Shown: positions 1 to 6,960 of the stretch, one piece after another
Numbering within the stretch: the first letter of the stretch is position 1
How the letters are laid out: each line of letters opens with the position of its first letter
NCBI GenBank assembly: GCA_016287855.1
Contig: JAEEXS010000004.1
Span: 1 to 33,380 of the forward strand
Source: Clostridia bacterium
Lineage (GTDB): Bacteria; Bacillota; Clostridia; TANB77; RGIG9151
Direction: 5' to 3'
Length of the DNA stretch: 33,380 bases
Notes under the pieces: generated by a model
The model's input: only the letters and a program-made list of their open reading frames with translations
Told to the model about the DNA's origin: nothing
Databases searched by the model: none
Made by a program: the position numbers and the translations under genes

Positions 1-97
1 GAATTATTAACCAATTCTCATATACTGCAGTATTATCTAATTTTTCAGTTATTTTCCCTGATAATTGTAAATAATCTTTATATTCTTCTTCACTCAT
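1..97 (-). CDS. Small early protein, cut by the window edge
   Basis: The gene starts at ATG 97 (MSEEEYKDYLQ...) behind a good AGGAGG-type ribosome site and runs off the left edge after 32 codons. No family is recognised; the visible part is acidic and helical in character. It is the last gene seen in the leftward early cluster and lies 16 bases from the stop of its upstream neighbour. If position 1 is joined to position 33380 the reading frame gains one Leu codon and ends at a TGA that overlaps the ATG at 33379, which would make it a complete 33-residue protein. Confidence 0.6.
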   Translation of the reverse strand, partial: MSEEEYKDYLQLSGKITEKLDNTAVYENWLII

Positions 98-113
98 ATT
101 TACTTATTCCTCC

Positions 114-320
114 TTATCTAATAAGTTTATATTCAAATATTATTATTTTCGTTTGTTCTAATACATATTTATAAAAATTTAAAGGCTTTTTTATATTATT
201 TTCTTCAAAATATTTGATACTGTGCTCTTCTACTTTAGGAATAAGATAAGCCATTCTATCAATATAACTTTGATGAAACATTAAATATAATTTATTCTTA
301 AGTGTTAATTTATATTTCAT
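114..320 (-). CDS. Hypothetical early protein, 68 aa
   Basis: Starts at ATG 320 with AAAGGAG upstream; the ATG overlaps the TGA of the preceding gene (ATGA), which implies translational coupling. The product is basic and rich in Lys, Tyr and Ile, with no recognisable motif and no clear membrane segment. Early phage proteins of this size often target host functions, but nothing in the sequence assigns a role. Confidence 0.6.
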   Translation of the reverse strand: MKYKLTLKNKLYLMFHQSYIDRMAYLIPKVEEHSIKYFEENNIKKPLNFYKYVLEQTKIIIFEYKLIR

Positions 321-604
321 TTATTATTCTCCTTTAATAATAATTCTTCTATTTCTTCAATGGTGTAAGGGTAATCTTTATCTAAAGCCCATATTTCAGT
401 GTGATACCAATACTTATCTCTATCTTCAACAAATTCATATTCAAATTTATAATTTAACGCACCATTCTCTTTAAATGTGTCATAGTAATATACATTAAAA
501 TATTTTTTATCATTAATTTTTTTCTGATAAAATCTATCACAATTTTTCCATACTGGTACATCATATTGTTTATATCCGCTATTCAATAATACTTTTTCTG
601 TCAT
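317..604 (-). CDS. Hypothetical early protein, 95 aa
   Basis: Starts at ATG 604 behind one copy of the junction repeat. The protein is rich in aromatic residues (many Tyr and Trp, for example DKYWYHTEIWALDKDYPYT) with a charged Glu/Lys C-terminus, resembling a small beta-rich fold. No family is recognised. Its stop overlaps the start of the next gene downstream. Confidence 0.6.
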   Translation of the reverse strand: MTEKVLLNSGYKQYDVPVWKNCDRFYQKKINDKKYFNVYYYDTFKENGALNYKFEYEFVEDRDKYWYHTEIWALDKDYPYTIEEIEELLLKENNK

Positions 605-606
605 AT

Positions 607-921
607 TTACTTATACCTCTCCACTTCTGTTTTTACTTCTTCTAACATTTTATTTAAAAATTCCTTATATAGTTTAACTAATCCTTCATAATTCTTTTTA
701 TTAAATTTATATAAATGACTAAATCTATAATTTGATTTAAAATTTCTATTTATATATACTAAATAACCACCTTCTAAATAATCAATAGCAATATTTTTTC
801 TTCCATCTTCATTTAGTTTTAATCTAAAATAACCACCAATTATAGGATAATATAACGAATATGTATATTCTTCTTTTATTTGTTTTAAGTATTCATATGT
901 TGGTATTTTATCATTTATCAT
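607..921 (-). CDS. Hypothetical early protein, 104 aa
   Basis: Starts at ATG 921 directly after a junction repeat. Tyr- and Lys-rich, ending in a basic helix (LNKMLEEVKTEVERYK). No domain recognised. Only two bases separate its stop from the next gene's ATG at 604, so it belongs to the same leftward transcript. Confidence 0.6.
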   Translation of the reverse strand: MINDKIPTYEYLKQIKEEYTYSLYYPIIGGYFRLKLNEDGRKNIAIDYLEGGYLVYINRNFKSNYRFSHLYKFNKKNYEGLVKLYKEFLNKMLEEVKTEVERYK

Positions 922-927
922 ATTTAC

Positions 928-1299
928 TTATTCTCCAATCTTATATTCCATACAACTAAATTGTTCTTTTGTTACTATTGAATACAACTTTTTATTTTTA
1001 TTTTTTTCTAAATCATTTTTGATATTTAGTAATTGTTGTTCGTTTTGGATTAAATATATATCAGTAAATATCATACAAGCTTCATCTACAAAATCTTTTA
1101 TTACTAATATATCTCCTACTTCTATTAAATCTATTATGTTTGGACTTGATTTGATAATTTCACTTTGTTCATATAAGGTTTCATATTGATTTTTGTCAGT
1201 AGTAATAATTTTTTCATATCCTCGAAAGTTTACCCATTCTTTTATATCTGTTATTTTTTTTATCCCATGTTTAGTTCTTACATAATCTCCTTCACTCAT
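928..1299 (-). CDS. Phage protein with NIIDLIEVGD / VTKEQF signature, 123 aa
   Basis: Starts at ATG 1299 after a junction repeat. It opens with a short beta-rich segment (DYVRTKHGIKKITDI), has a central SSPNIIDLIEVGDILVI stretch and closes with SIVTKEQFSCMEYKIGE. This arrangement, VRTK...IIDLIEVGD...(I/V)xTxEQFxxxxY, recurs in unnamed proteins of Firmicutes phages and prophages; I know no established function. Family resemblance is from recalled pattern and not from a search. Confidence 0.65.
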   Translation of the reverse strand: MSEGDYVRTKHGIKKITDIKEWVNFRGYEKIITTDKNQYETLYEQSEIIKSSPNIIDLIEVGDILVIKDFVDEACMIFTDIYLIQNEQQLLNIKNDLEKNKNKKLYSIVTKEQFSCMEYKIGE

Positions 1300-1301
1300 A
1301 T

Positions 1302-1487
1302 TTACTTATTCCCCTCTAAAACATTTTCAAATACTTTTCTATAATGCTTCTTATCTTTAGCATAATCTACTATTGTTGTAATTATGTGTTTATTATTTTC
1401 ATCTATTCTGCAATAACATTGCATACTTAATATATGATAATCTTCTTCTATTGGAAATAATATATCTCCTTCTATTGTTTCTATCAT
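1302..1487 (-). CDS. Hypothetical early protein, 61 aa
   Basis: Starts at ATG 1487 after a junction repeat and stops two bases before the next ATG at 1299. Acidic N-terminal half (MIETIEGDILFPIEEDYH), mixed-charge C-terminus, two Cys residues separated by one Tyr (CYC). No family recognised. Confidence 0.55.
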   Translation of the reverse strand: MIETIEGDILFPIEEDYHILSMQCYCRIDENNKHIITTIVDYAKDKKHYRKVFENVLEGNK

Positions 1488-1493
1488 ATTTAC

Positions 1494-1844
1494 TTATTCC
1501 TCCTTTAATTCTGTTAATTTATTTAAACATCTATAATAGGTATCTTCTTTTAAATTATAAATTTGGTTGCTAGTATAATTTTGATTAGTTCTACAATTGC
1601 CTAAATTATCTTCTAACCATTTTTCTAATTCAGCTATTATATTAAATTGTTCATTGTATTTTTTATTCCACATATCAACATCTTTTGATAACTCTTTTAT
1701 TATATTATTTAATCTATCTATTTCTACTTTAAAATATACTACTTCATTTTTTAATTTTTGATTATCCTCTACTATTTCATTAAAAGCATTTCTATCTCCT
1801 ACATATACCATTTGTAATTTACCTATAAATTCTTCTTTATTCAT
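1494..1844 (-). CDS. Coiled-coil early protein, 116 aa
   Basis: Starts at ATG 1844 with a GGAG site. Residues 20-75 form a heptad-like coiled coil (NQKLKNEVVYFKVEIDRLNN and onward), followed by a Trp- and Asn-rich section. It shares the start MNKEE with the gene upstream, which it overlaps by eight bases. Function unknown; phage proteins of this style are common in early regions. Confidence 0.6.
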   Translation of the reverse strand: MNKEEFIGKLQMVYVGDRNAFNEIVEDNQKLKNEVVYFKVEIDRLNNIIKELSKDVDMWNKKYNEQFNIIAELEKWLEDNLGNCRTNQNYTSNQIYNLKEDTYYRCLNKLTELKEE

Positions 1845-2100
1845 TATTATCTCCTTTGTTTAATATGTCATATAATTTTGCTAAATTCCATCCATCAAAC
1901 TCATGTGTTAATTGTCTTTCATCTGGATAATAAAAACCCTCTATATATTCCAATGCTTCAATTCTTTTTCTTTCTAATTCATCTCTTTCATCTGCAATTT
2001 TCATTATTGCATAAAATATATTTCTTGTTTTTTCTGGTAATTCTTCAACTCTTTTTTCATCAAATTGTCTTAATACTTCAATTAATTCTTCTTTATTCAT
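1837..2100 (-). CDS. Hypothetical early protein, 87 aa
   Basis: Starts at ATG 2100 behind AAGGAG. Strongly charged helical N-terminal half (MNKEELIEVLRQFDEKRVEEL), then a Tyr/Asp-rich loop and a short helix. No family recognised. The shared MNKEE start with the next gene may reflect gene duplication or reuse of the same start context. Confidence 0.6.
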   Translation of the reverse strand: MNKEELIEVLRQFDEKRVEELPEKTRNIFYAIMKIADERDELERKRIEALEYIEGFYYPDERQLTHEFDGWNLAKLYDILNKGDNNE

Positions 2101-2135
2101 AATTAATTTAACTCCTTAATTTAAAATTAAACACA

Positions 2136-2282
2136 TTATCTTTCTTCTTTCCAAGTAAATACTATATCATCATCATTTTTAAGTTCTTTATTCAAAAGTT
2201 TGATAATGTCATTTATTGATTTGCATTCTTTTTCCTTAAACACTTTTAAAAACTTAATAAATTGATATTTTTTTATTTTCAT
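2136..2282 (-). CDS. Hypothetical 48-aa protein
   Basis: A short gene from ATG 2282 to TAA 2136, preceded by a strong GGGAGGTGAG ribosome site. The product starts MKIKKYQFIKFLKVFKEKE and ends VFTWKEER. It is basic at the N-terminus and acidic at the C-terminus. The ribosome site, spacing and fit between its neighbours support it as real; no function can be proposed. Confidence 0.6.
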   Translation of the reverse strand: MKIKKYQFIKFLKVFKEKECKSINDIIKLLNKELKNDDDIVFTWKEER

Positions 2283-2299
2283 AATTACTCACCTCCCTT

Positions 2300-2500
2300 T
2301 TAACAAATATCTTCATAAGATGTCCCAGCAAGTTCTTTTTCTGCCTCGAAAATATCTTTTATTAATTCACTTGCATATTTCTTATCTAAATCATCAATAC
2401 CTATCATTTCTATAATTTCTTCTAATTGCCAATTTTCTAACAAATCCAGATTATTTAATATAACTTTCTTTTGTTTGTCAGTTATTTTATTATTATTCAC
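2300..2500 (-). CDS. Hypothetical acidic helical protein, 66 aa
   Basis: The longest frame starts at 2599, but a GGAGG site sits eight bases upstream of GTG 2500, and the region 2493-2648 encodes a different convincing protein, so the GTG start (MNNNKITDKQKK...) is preferred. The product is Glu/Asp/Leu-rich and helical (NWQLEEIIEMIGIDDLDKK), ending TSYEDIC. No family recognised. Overlaps the stop of the upstream small membrane protein gene by eight bases. Confidence 0.6.
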   Translation of the reverse strand: MNNNKITDKQKKVILNNLDLLENWQLEEIIEMIGIDDLDKKYASELIKDIFEAEKELAGTSYEDIC

Positions 2501-2648
2501 ACATCCATCCTCCATACTTATTACAATATTTTTGTAGTATAACTTTTTCCGTATCTTTTGTCTGTGATTCTTTAAAAGCATATCCAAATGCAAATCCAAA
2601 TAATAATACTATTAACATTATACTTATAATTCCTATTTTTTTTATCAC
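2493..2648 (-). CDS. Small single-span membrane protein, 51 aa
   Basis: Starts at GTG 2648, six bases after a perfect AGGAGG. Residues 5-24 form a hydrophobic helix (IGIISIMLIVLLFGFAFGYA) behind Lys3-Lys4, followed by a charged stretch and a Cys-containing tail KYCNKYGGWMCE. This suggests an inner-membrane anchor with the Cys pair outside or in the cytoplasm; orientation is not determined. It reads in a frame different from the longer frame that covers the same DNA. Confidence 0.6.
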   Translation of the reverse strand: MIKKIGIISIMLIVLLFGFAFGYAFKESQTKDTEKVILQKYCNKYGGWMCE

Positions 2649-2649
2649 A

Positions 2650-2991
2650 CTATACCTCCTCTATTTCTATTCCATACTTCCAAGCCATTAGTTTTTTCTT
2701 TAATTCATACTCGTTAGTATGGAACCCTTTCACATCAATTACATGCAATTTATCTTTATCATCATAATATGTAAAATCTGCAATATACTTGGTTTTTCTA
2801 TATGTTCTATCATCAACTTTAAATGTTTCTAATACTACAAATGGCACTTGTAACTTTAAATCTCTTATCTTACCTGCTTTTTCTAACATCTTAAGTTTTA
2901 AGTAATAATTTCCTTCCTTTTGTGAATCAAACTTTATTCCATCAATTATTACTTTTTTATTATGATATTTATTTGTTTTACTATATTTCAT
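2650..2991 (-). CDS. DUF1064 family predicted nuclease
   Basis: Matches the small phage family DUF1064: YHNKKVIIDGIKFDSQKEGNYY near the start, LEKAGKIRDLKLQVPF in the middle, then YIADFTYYD and VIDVKGF. The pattern E26 ... D72 ... D86-x-K88 is that of a PD-(D/E)XK nuclease active site, so an endonuclease acting on branched or recombination intermediates is likely. It sits beside rtcB, a NinB-like gene, ssb and a probable annealing protein, which fits a recombination and repair role. Full length for the family (113 residues). The specific substrate is inference. Confidence 0.75.
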   Translation of the reverse strand: MKYSKTNKYHNKKVIIDGIKFDSQKEGNYYLKLKMLEKAGKIRDLKLQVPFVVLETFKVDDRTYRKTKYIADFTYYDDKDKLHVIDVKGFHTNEYELKKKLMAWKYGIEIEEV

Positions 2992-2993
2992 AA

Positions 2994-4184
2994 TTAATCA
3001 CTCGCCTTAAAATTGTATATAGGTTTTATTATTTTTTTTACTTCAACTGTATCTTTTATATTATTTATTATTTCTTGCATAGGTTTATAAGCCATGGGAG
3101 CTTCGTCAATAGTATTATTATTCACTGATGTTGTATAAATTCCATTCATAGAATTTTTAAATTCTTCTATATTTAACTTTTCTCTTGCCATGTTTCTTGA
3201 CATATTTCTACCTGCTCCATGTGGTGCTGAGTAATTCCAATCTTCATTACCCTTTCCTACACCTATAATACAACCATCTCTCATATTCATAGGTATTATT
3301 AACCTTTCTCCTTTTCTTGCAGATATTGCACCTTTACGAACTATATTATCTTCAAAATTTATATAATTGTGAATACATTGAAAATAATCTTTACATAATA
3401 TGTCTAACTCATAACATATTTTATAAGCAATATAACTTCTATTTAATTTTGCAAATTCTTGACATAATCTCATATCATGTAAATACTGTTCTCTTAAATC
3501 TCCTTCTAAATAGCATAAATCTTTAGGCAGTTTAGTTTTATCATCATATTTATTGTTTATAACAATTAATGCCTGTTGTATTTCTTTCTCTCTACCTTGT
3601 TTTTTATATTCTTTAATCATCTTATTTTTTTCTTCTTGCATTTCTTTTTTATAAGAACAATAATCAATAGCTTTATTTTGATATATATCAGCGACTTGTT
3701 TTCCTAAATTTCTAGAACCAGTATGAATAACTAAATATTTGTTATTTTCATTATCTACATCTATTTCAATAAAGTGATTCCCACCACCTAATGAACCTAA
3801 AGATTTTTCTAACCATCCATCTTTATTTTTTAATTCTTTATAACAATATAATTGACTAAAATCATAATCTTTAACTTTTTTTTGATGCACATTCATACCA
3901 CTAGGAATATATTTTCTAATAATCTCATCTAATCTTTTAAAATCTATATCAATATTTCCTAAATTAGCACATACTATACCACAACCAATATCAACACCAA
4001 CTATATTTGGAATTACTTTATTTCCTAAATCACCAGTAAAACCTATTACACACCCAGCTCCTGCATGAACATCAGGCATTATTCTTATTTTACAATCTTT
4101 AAAAGATTCTTGTTCTAATAATAAATCAATTTGTTCCATAGCTGTTTTTTCTATGCTTTGTGTAAATATTTTAATATTTTTCAT
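2994..4184 (-). CDS. rtcB: RtcB-type tRNA/RNA ligase
   Basis: A 396-residue protein with all RtcB landmarks: PDVHAGAG (37-44), VGVDIGCG (62-69, metal ligands D65 and C68), GGGNHFIE (133-140), HTGSRNLG (154-161), KGAISARKGE (284-293) and SAPHGAGR (319-326), where H322 is the residue expected to carry the GMP adduct. The length is normal for bacterial RtcB. RtcB joins 2',3'-cyclic-phosphate and 5'-OH RNA ends using GTP and Mn2+. In phages such ligases are thought to rejoin tRNAs cut by host anticodon nucleases. Its start region overlaps the end of the NinB-like gene by 14 bases. Confidence 0.93.
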   Translation of the reverse strand: MKNIKIFTQSIEKTAMEQIDLLLEQESFKDCKIRIMPDVHAGAGCVIGFTGDLGNKVIPNIVGVDIGCGIVCANLGNIDIDFKRLDEIIRKYIPSGMNVHQKKVKDYDFSQLYCYKELKNKDGWLEKSLGSLGGGNHFIEIDVDNENNKYLVIHTGSRNLGKQVADIYQNKAIDYCSYKKEMQEEKNKMIKEYKKQGREKEIQQALIVINNKYDDKTKLPKDLCYLEGDLREQYLHDMRLCQEFAKLNRSYIAYKICYELDILCKDYFQCIHNYINFEDNIVRKGAISARKGERLIIPMNMRDGCIIGVGKGNEDWNYSAPHGAGRNMSRNMAREKLNIEEFKNSMNGIYTTSVNNNTIDEAPMAYKPMQEIINNIKDTVEVKKIIKPIYNFKASD

Positions 4185-4614
4185 ATAACTTACTATCCCT
4201 TTCTATTTGTTCTGGACTACGAGTATCTATTCCCTGTTGCTCGCATTCTTGTATAAGCCCATCAAGTAATATTGCAAATTCATCTGTTTTTAATTCATGA
4301 CTAGGTGTATATACATGATATACATTAAACCTTTTACCATTTTTTATTATAATAGATTTTTTTTCATAATACTCAATGCCTGTTATTTTTGTATCTTCAG
4401 GTACTAACATTTCCCATACTGTGCTATAATTTTTTAACATATCAAAATGCAATTCTTTCCATCCGATTTTTAACTTTTTTGCAAGTTCATTTAATAATTT
4501 CCAATACTTAGCATTTTGATTATTGTTTCTTTTTTCTTTATAATTGCCAACTTTAAATATCCCATTTTCTTGTTCTAATAACCAATTGATACATTGATTC
4601 TTATTACCTATCAT
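4171..4614 (-). CDS. Possible NinB-like recombination protein
   Basis: A 147-residue protein. Residues 30-45 (RNNNQNAKYWKLLNELAKKL) followed by a WKELHFDMLKNY segment and the ending ELKTDEFAILLDGLIQECEQ ... DTRSPEQ resemble phage NinB and related recombination mediators, which end with a STKEF...I-type helix and bind single-stranded DNA. The match is by recalled pattern only, and other phage families share this C-terminus. Location between a LexA-type DNA-binding protein and rtcB, near ssb, supports a DNA metabolism role. Confidence 0.45.
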   Translation of the reverse strand: MIGNKNQCINWLLEQENGIFKVGNYKEKRNNNQNAKYWKLLNELAKKLKIGWKELHFDMLKNYSTVWEMLVPEDTKITGIEYYEKKSIIIKNGKRFNVYHVYTPSHELKTDEFAILLDGLIQECEQQGIDTRSPEQIERDSKLYEKY

Positions 4615-4823
4615 TTTATTACCTTTATAGCTCTAGACCTATTGCCTTCTACTTCAATATACCCTTTTCGTTCTAGAAGCCTTAGTCCATGCCTTATTGC
4701 ACCTACACTTTTGTTAAGGGCTTCCCCCAACTCATTTAAAGTTGGAGGATAACCATTTTCTATTTTGTATTTAATAATTGCATTATAGATATTTGCTTGC
4801 TTTTGTGTTAATCCTTCTTCCAT
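4611..4823 (-). CDS. LexA-type winged-helix DNA-binding protein
   Basis: A 70-residue stand-alone version of the LexA N-terminal domain: LTQKQANIYNAIIKY, then NGYPPTLNELGEALNKS (the turn and recognition helix region) and GLRLLERKGYIEVE (the wing). There is no serine peptidase domain, so it cannot self-cleave. It probably binds DNA and could interfere with host SOS regulation or regulate phage genes; the target is unknown. It overlaps the next start by four bases. Confidence 0.75.
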   Translation of the reverse strand: MEEGLTQKQANIYNAIIKYKIENGYPPTLNELGEALNKSVGAIRHGLRLLERKGYIEVEGNRSRAIKVIK

Positions 4824-4835
4824 TATTTCACCTTC

Positions 4836-4970
4836 CTATATTTCTTCTCTTATCTCTTTTATTAATTCATCTATATTACCTTCAATTACACCCTTTATCA
4901 TATCATCTGTAATATATACATGTGGATTATCTTCTTTATATGTTTCTATTTCAAATATTATTTTTTCCAT
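4836..4970 (-). CDS. Hypothetical acidic protein, 44 aa
   Basis: A short gene from ATG 4970 to TAG 4836 with AGGAG nine bases upstream. The product (MEKIIFEIETYKEDNPHVYI ... IKEIREEI) is acidic, beta-then-helix in pattern. It fills the gap between ssb and the LexA-like gene with normal spacing on both sides. Function unknown. Confidence 0.6.
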   Translation of the reverse strand: MEKIIFEIETYKEDNPHVYITDDMIKGVIEGNIDELIKEIREEI

Positions 4971-4981
4971 TATTACATCTC

Positions 4982-5383
4982 CTAATCTAAGAAGTTATCG
5001 TTTATATCTACCCTATCCCCAAATTCTTGAAATGGGTCATGTGATTCTTTTTTTACTTCTTGCTTTGTTTCTTCTTGCTTATTTCCTTTTGCTAAGAATG
5101 ATATCTTATTAATTATAAAACTATAATCATAATGTTTATTTCCGTTTTTATCTTCCCAATTATGATTTTTTATAATTGACTGTGTACCTATTAAATCTCC
5201 TTTTTTACTGTATTTACTTAATAGCTCAGCCATTTTATCAAAAGCAGTTAATGTTATGAATGATGTATCATCCTTGCCGTTGTTAACTGCTAATGATATT
5301 TGTACTACTGCTTTATTACTTGGTGTATATCTTAATTCTAAATCTTTTGTTATTCTTCCTATTAAAATTAAATTGTTATTCAT
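4982..5383 (-). CDS. ssb: Single-stranded DNA-binding protein
   Basis: A 133-residue protein with the OB-fold start NNNLILIGRITKDLELRYTP (residues 2-21), AVVQISLAVN and FITLTAFDKMAELLSKYSKKGDL, as in bacterial and phage SSB. The C-terminal third is a charged linker ending in the acidic tail DINDNFLD, a variant of the usual DDDIPF partner-binding tip. It protects single strands during replication and annealing. It overlaps the start of its upstream zinc-ribbon neighbour by eight bases and lies beside the probable annealing protein. Confidence 0.93.
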   Translation of the reverse strand: MNNNLILIGRITKDLELRYTPSNKAVVQISLAVNNGKDDTSFITLTAFDKMAELLSKYSKKGDLIGTQSIIKNHNWEDKNGNKHYDYSFIINKISFLAKGNKQEETKQEVKKESHDPFQEFGDRVDINDNFLD

Positions 5384-5594
5384 ACTTTACCTCTCTTTTA
5401 TTTTTTACTATTGTTTCTTTTAGTTTGTTTCTAAACTTAGCCATTGGTGAAGCATATATATAATGCTTACACCAACTGCATATAGTTTTGTCACTATTAA
5501 GAACATATTGATTATGTCCGCAATGTTCACATTTTCTTTTTAAGACTTCTAATTTATCATATTTCACACTAAGCTTGTCCTTTTTTTTCTTCAT
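5376..5594 (-). CDS. Small zinc-ribbon protein, 72 aa
   Basis: Residues 22-43 contain CEHCGHNQ ... TICSWCKHY, two CxxC knuckles typical of a zinc ribbon. The flanks are very basic (MKKKKDKLSVK and RNKLKETIVKNKR), suggesting nucleic acid binding. It sits between the annealing protein and SSB genes, so a role in replication or recombination is plausible, but no named family is recognised. Confidence 0.65.
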   Translation of the reverse strand: MKKKKDKLSVKYDKLEVLKRKCEHCGHNQYVLNSDKTICSWCKHYIYASPMAKFRNKLKETIVKNKREVKYE

Positions 5595-5596
5595 TT

Positions 5597-6439
5597 TTAT
5601 TCTCCTTTTAATAAATTTTCTGCTTCTTGATAAGTTAAATCACTTAACTTACTTTTATTTAATTTTATTAATATATCTTTTATCTCATCTGCACTATACT
5701 TATCTTTTATTTGTTGTTTTTGTGTTTCTATAATAGGCATTGCATTTATTTCTTTTTTACTTTCTTCTGGTGTCATTTCAACTAATCCTGTTAATATGCT
5801 TACTGCCTTTTTTATGTTTTCATCTTTTGATTTATCAAATAACCATTCAAGGTATTTTACATCTCCTGATTCATATATTTCACCAATTGTTTTACCATTG
5901 TACTTTCCAAATGTTATTTGTACAGCTTTTGCTTCTTCTTCTGTTTCTATTTTTTTATTTGTATTATATTTGCTATCTCCCCAATAAACATTAGCACCCA
6001 TTCCTAACATTTTGCATGCCACTGATAAAGCATCTGTATAAGCCATTTTAAAGCATTCATCGCTTGTATATAATCCGTTTTTTTCTTTTGCTATAAATGA
6101 GCTTCCACCTGTTCCTATAATTGGTTCACTCCATAAATCATCTTCTAGATTATATGGCACTTTATAATTTACAAATAAATTAATATCAACCACTGCAATT
6201 TTTTCCCCATTTGCTCCATCTATTATTTCTCTTTTTGTTATTGGTGCATACCACCCTAAACCAGCAGGACCAAATATTTCAGTTAATTTTTCAATTCTCC
6301 ACATAGGTTTAATATCAGTCATACCTGATAATCTTCCACCTGTAATTGGTTTCTGTGCTTCTTTTGGCACTTCCTTTATTTTATTGTATATTCCTAGTGT
6401 TTCATAATTCCCAAAATCTAAATTACTTATATTTTCCAT
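5597..6439 (-). CDS. Probable single-strand annealing protein (Rad52/Sak-like) with ExoX-type C-terminal motif
   Basis: A 280-residue protein. Residues 20-65 (VPKEAQKPITGGRLSGMTDI ... WRIEKLTEIFGPAGLGWY) and 105-150 (IIGTGGSSFIAKEKNG and DECFKMAYTDALSVACKMLG) match a phage family often grouped with Rad52-like annealing proteins, which pair complementary single strands. Residues 177-200 (FGKYNGKTIGEI ... YLEWLF) match the short domain found at the C-terminus of exonuclease X-like and other phage proteins. A Lys/Glu-rich helical tail follows. Neighbouring ssb and nuclease genes support recombination. The Rad52 assignment is from recall and needs profile comparison. Confidence 0.6.
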   Translation of the reverse strand: MENISNLDFGNYETLGIYNKIKEVPKEAQKPITGGRLSGMTDIKPMWRIEKLTEIFGPAGLGWYAPITKREIIDGANGEKIAVVDINLFVNYKVPYNLEDDLWSEPIIGTGGSSFIAKEKNGLYTSDECFKMAYTDALSVACKMLGMGANVYWGDSKYNTNKKIETEEEAKAVQITFGKYNGKTIGEIYESGDVKYLEWLFDKSKDENIKKAVSILTGLVEMTPEESKKEINAMPIIETQKQQIKDKYSADEIKDILIKLNKSKLSDLTYQEAENLLKGE

Positions 6440-6440
6440 A

Positions 6441-6656
6441 TCATTTACCTTCCTTTATAAAATAATTTTTATATTTGATTTTTTCACCAAATCTGTTTAT
6501 ACCTTCCATCCATTCATCTTGGACATTATATTTTAATCTTAATTGTCTAATATACTCTGATAATCTTGTACATCCCAAATCCATAAATGCTTGAAATGTA
6601 TTTATACTTCCAAATCTTTGAATATATTCTAAAACTCTATTTTTCACACTTACCAT
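6441..6656 (-). CDS. HTH_39-type helix-turn-helix protein, 71 aa
   Basis: The sequence VLEYIQRFGSINTFQAFMDL followed by GCTRLSEYIRQLR and a NRFGEKIKYKNYFI ending matches the phage helix-turn-helix family HTH_39 over its full length. It probably binds DNA as a regulator or accessory replication factor. It is the second gene behind the strong promoter at 6928-6956 and overlaps the end of the first by seven bases. Confidence 0.75.
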   Translation of the reverse strand: MVSVKNRVLEYIQRFGSINTFQAFMDLGCTRLSEYIRQLRLKYNVQDEWMEGINRFGEKIKYKNYFIKEGK

Positions 6657-6889
6657 CCCATTTCTTCATAACTTAATCTTCTGTAATTATCGTTCTTGTC
6701 TTGTATCTCTTCTTCAAGTTCTTCTTCTAACCTGTCAATTTCATTAAGTAAATCTTCCACCATATACATAATATGTTCTCCATTTATAAAATCATTTTGT
6801 ATATCATATTCTGTAATAGTTCTTTTTTGTACTTTCTTAATGATTTCCTTTTCATCATCACTCAATTTGTAATACATTTTATCTTTCAT
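6650..6889 (-). CDS. Acidic coiled-coil protein, first gene of the early operon
   Basis: ATG 6889 (MKDKMYYKLSDDEKEIIKK...) is preferred because an AAAGG site lies about ten bases upstream; a GTG at 6898 would add three residues but sits one base from that site. The product is about 79 residues, strongly acidic, with a coiled-coil stretch (DLLNEIDRLEEELEEEIQD). No family recognised. It starts about 30 bases downstream of the predicted transcription start. Confidence 0.6.
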   Translation of the reverse strand: MKDKMYYKLSDDEKEIIKKVQKRTITEYDIQNDFINGEHIMYMVEDLLNEIDRLEEELEEEIQDKNDNYRRLSYEEMGW

Positions 6890-6927
6890 ACCTCTCACAC
6901 CTTTCTAGTAATTTTAATTACATTATA

Positions 6928-6956
6928 ATCATAGCACATATTTGTTAGTTTGTCAA
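6928..6956 (-). promoter_or_regulatory. Strong early promoter
   Basis: On the minus strand: TTGACA (6951-6956), 17-base spacer, TATGAT (6928-6933) with a TGC extended -10. It reads leftward into the early operon starting at 6889. A 44-base block around it is 40/44 identical to the promoter at 12232-12260. Confidence 0.85.
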
Positions 6957-6960
6957 CACT

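Larger units (their letters stand above)
95..1503 (-). repeat. Five copies of a gene-junction repeat in the early cluster
   Basis: The start codons at 97, 604, 921, 1299 and 1487 are each preceded on the minus strand by nearly the same sequence, GGAG(G)AATAAGTAAATATG (the copy at 602-621 has one changed base in the middle). It carries the ribosome site, the stop codon of the upstream gene and the next ATG. The upstream stops are read in different frames within the element, so conservation is at the nucleotide level and not of an encoded tail. Copies: 95-113, 602-621, 919-936, 1297-1316, 1485-1503. Confidence 0.75.

Noticed and set aside
4611-4823. LexA-like protein considered as a lysogeny repressor
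   Set aside because: It has only the DNA-binding domain, is embedded in the early operon without divergent promoter, and no integrase is present.
4976-5383. SSB considered incomplete because its tail lacks DDDIPF
   Set aside because: The OB fold is complete and the acidic DINDNFLD end is an acceptable phage variant.
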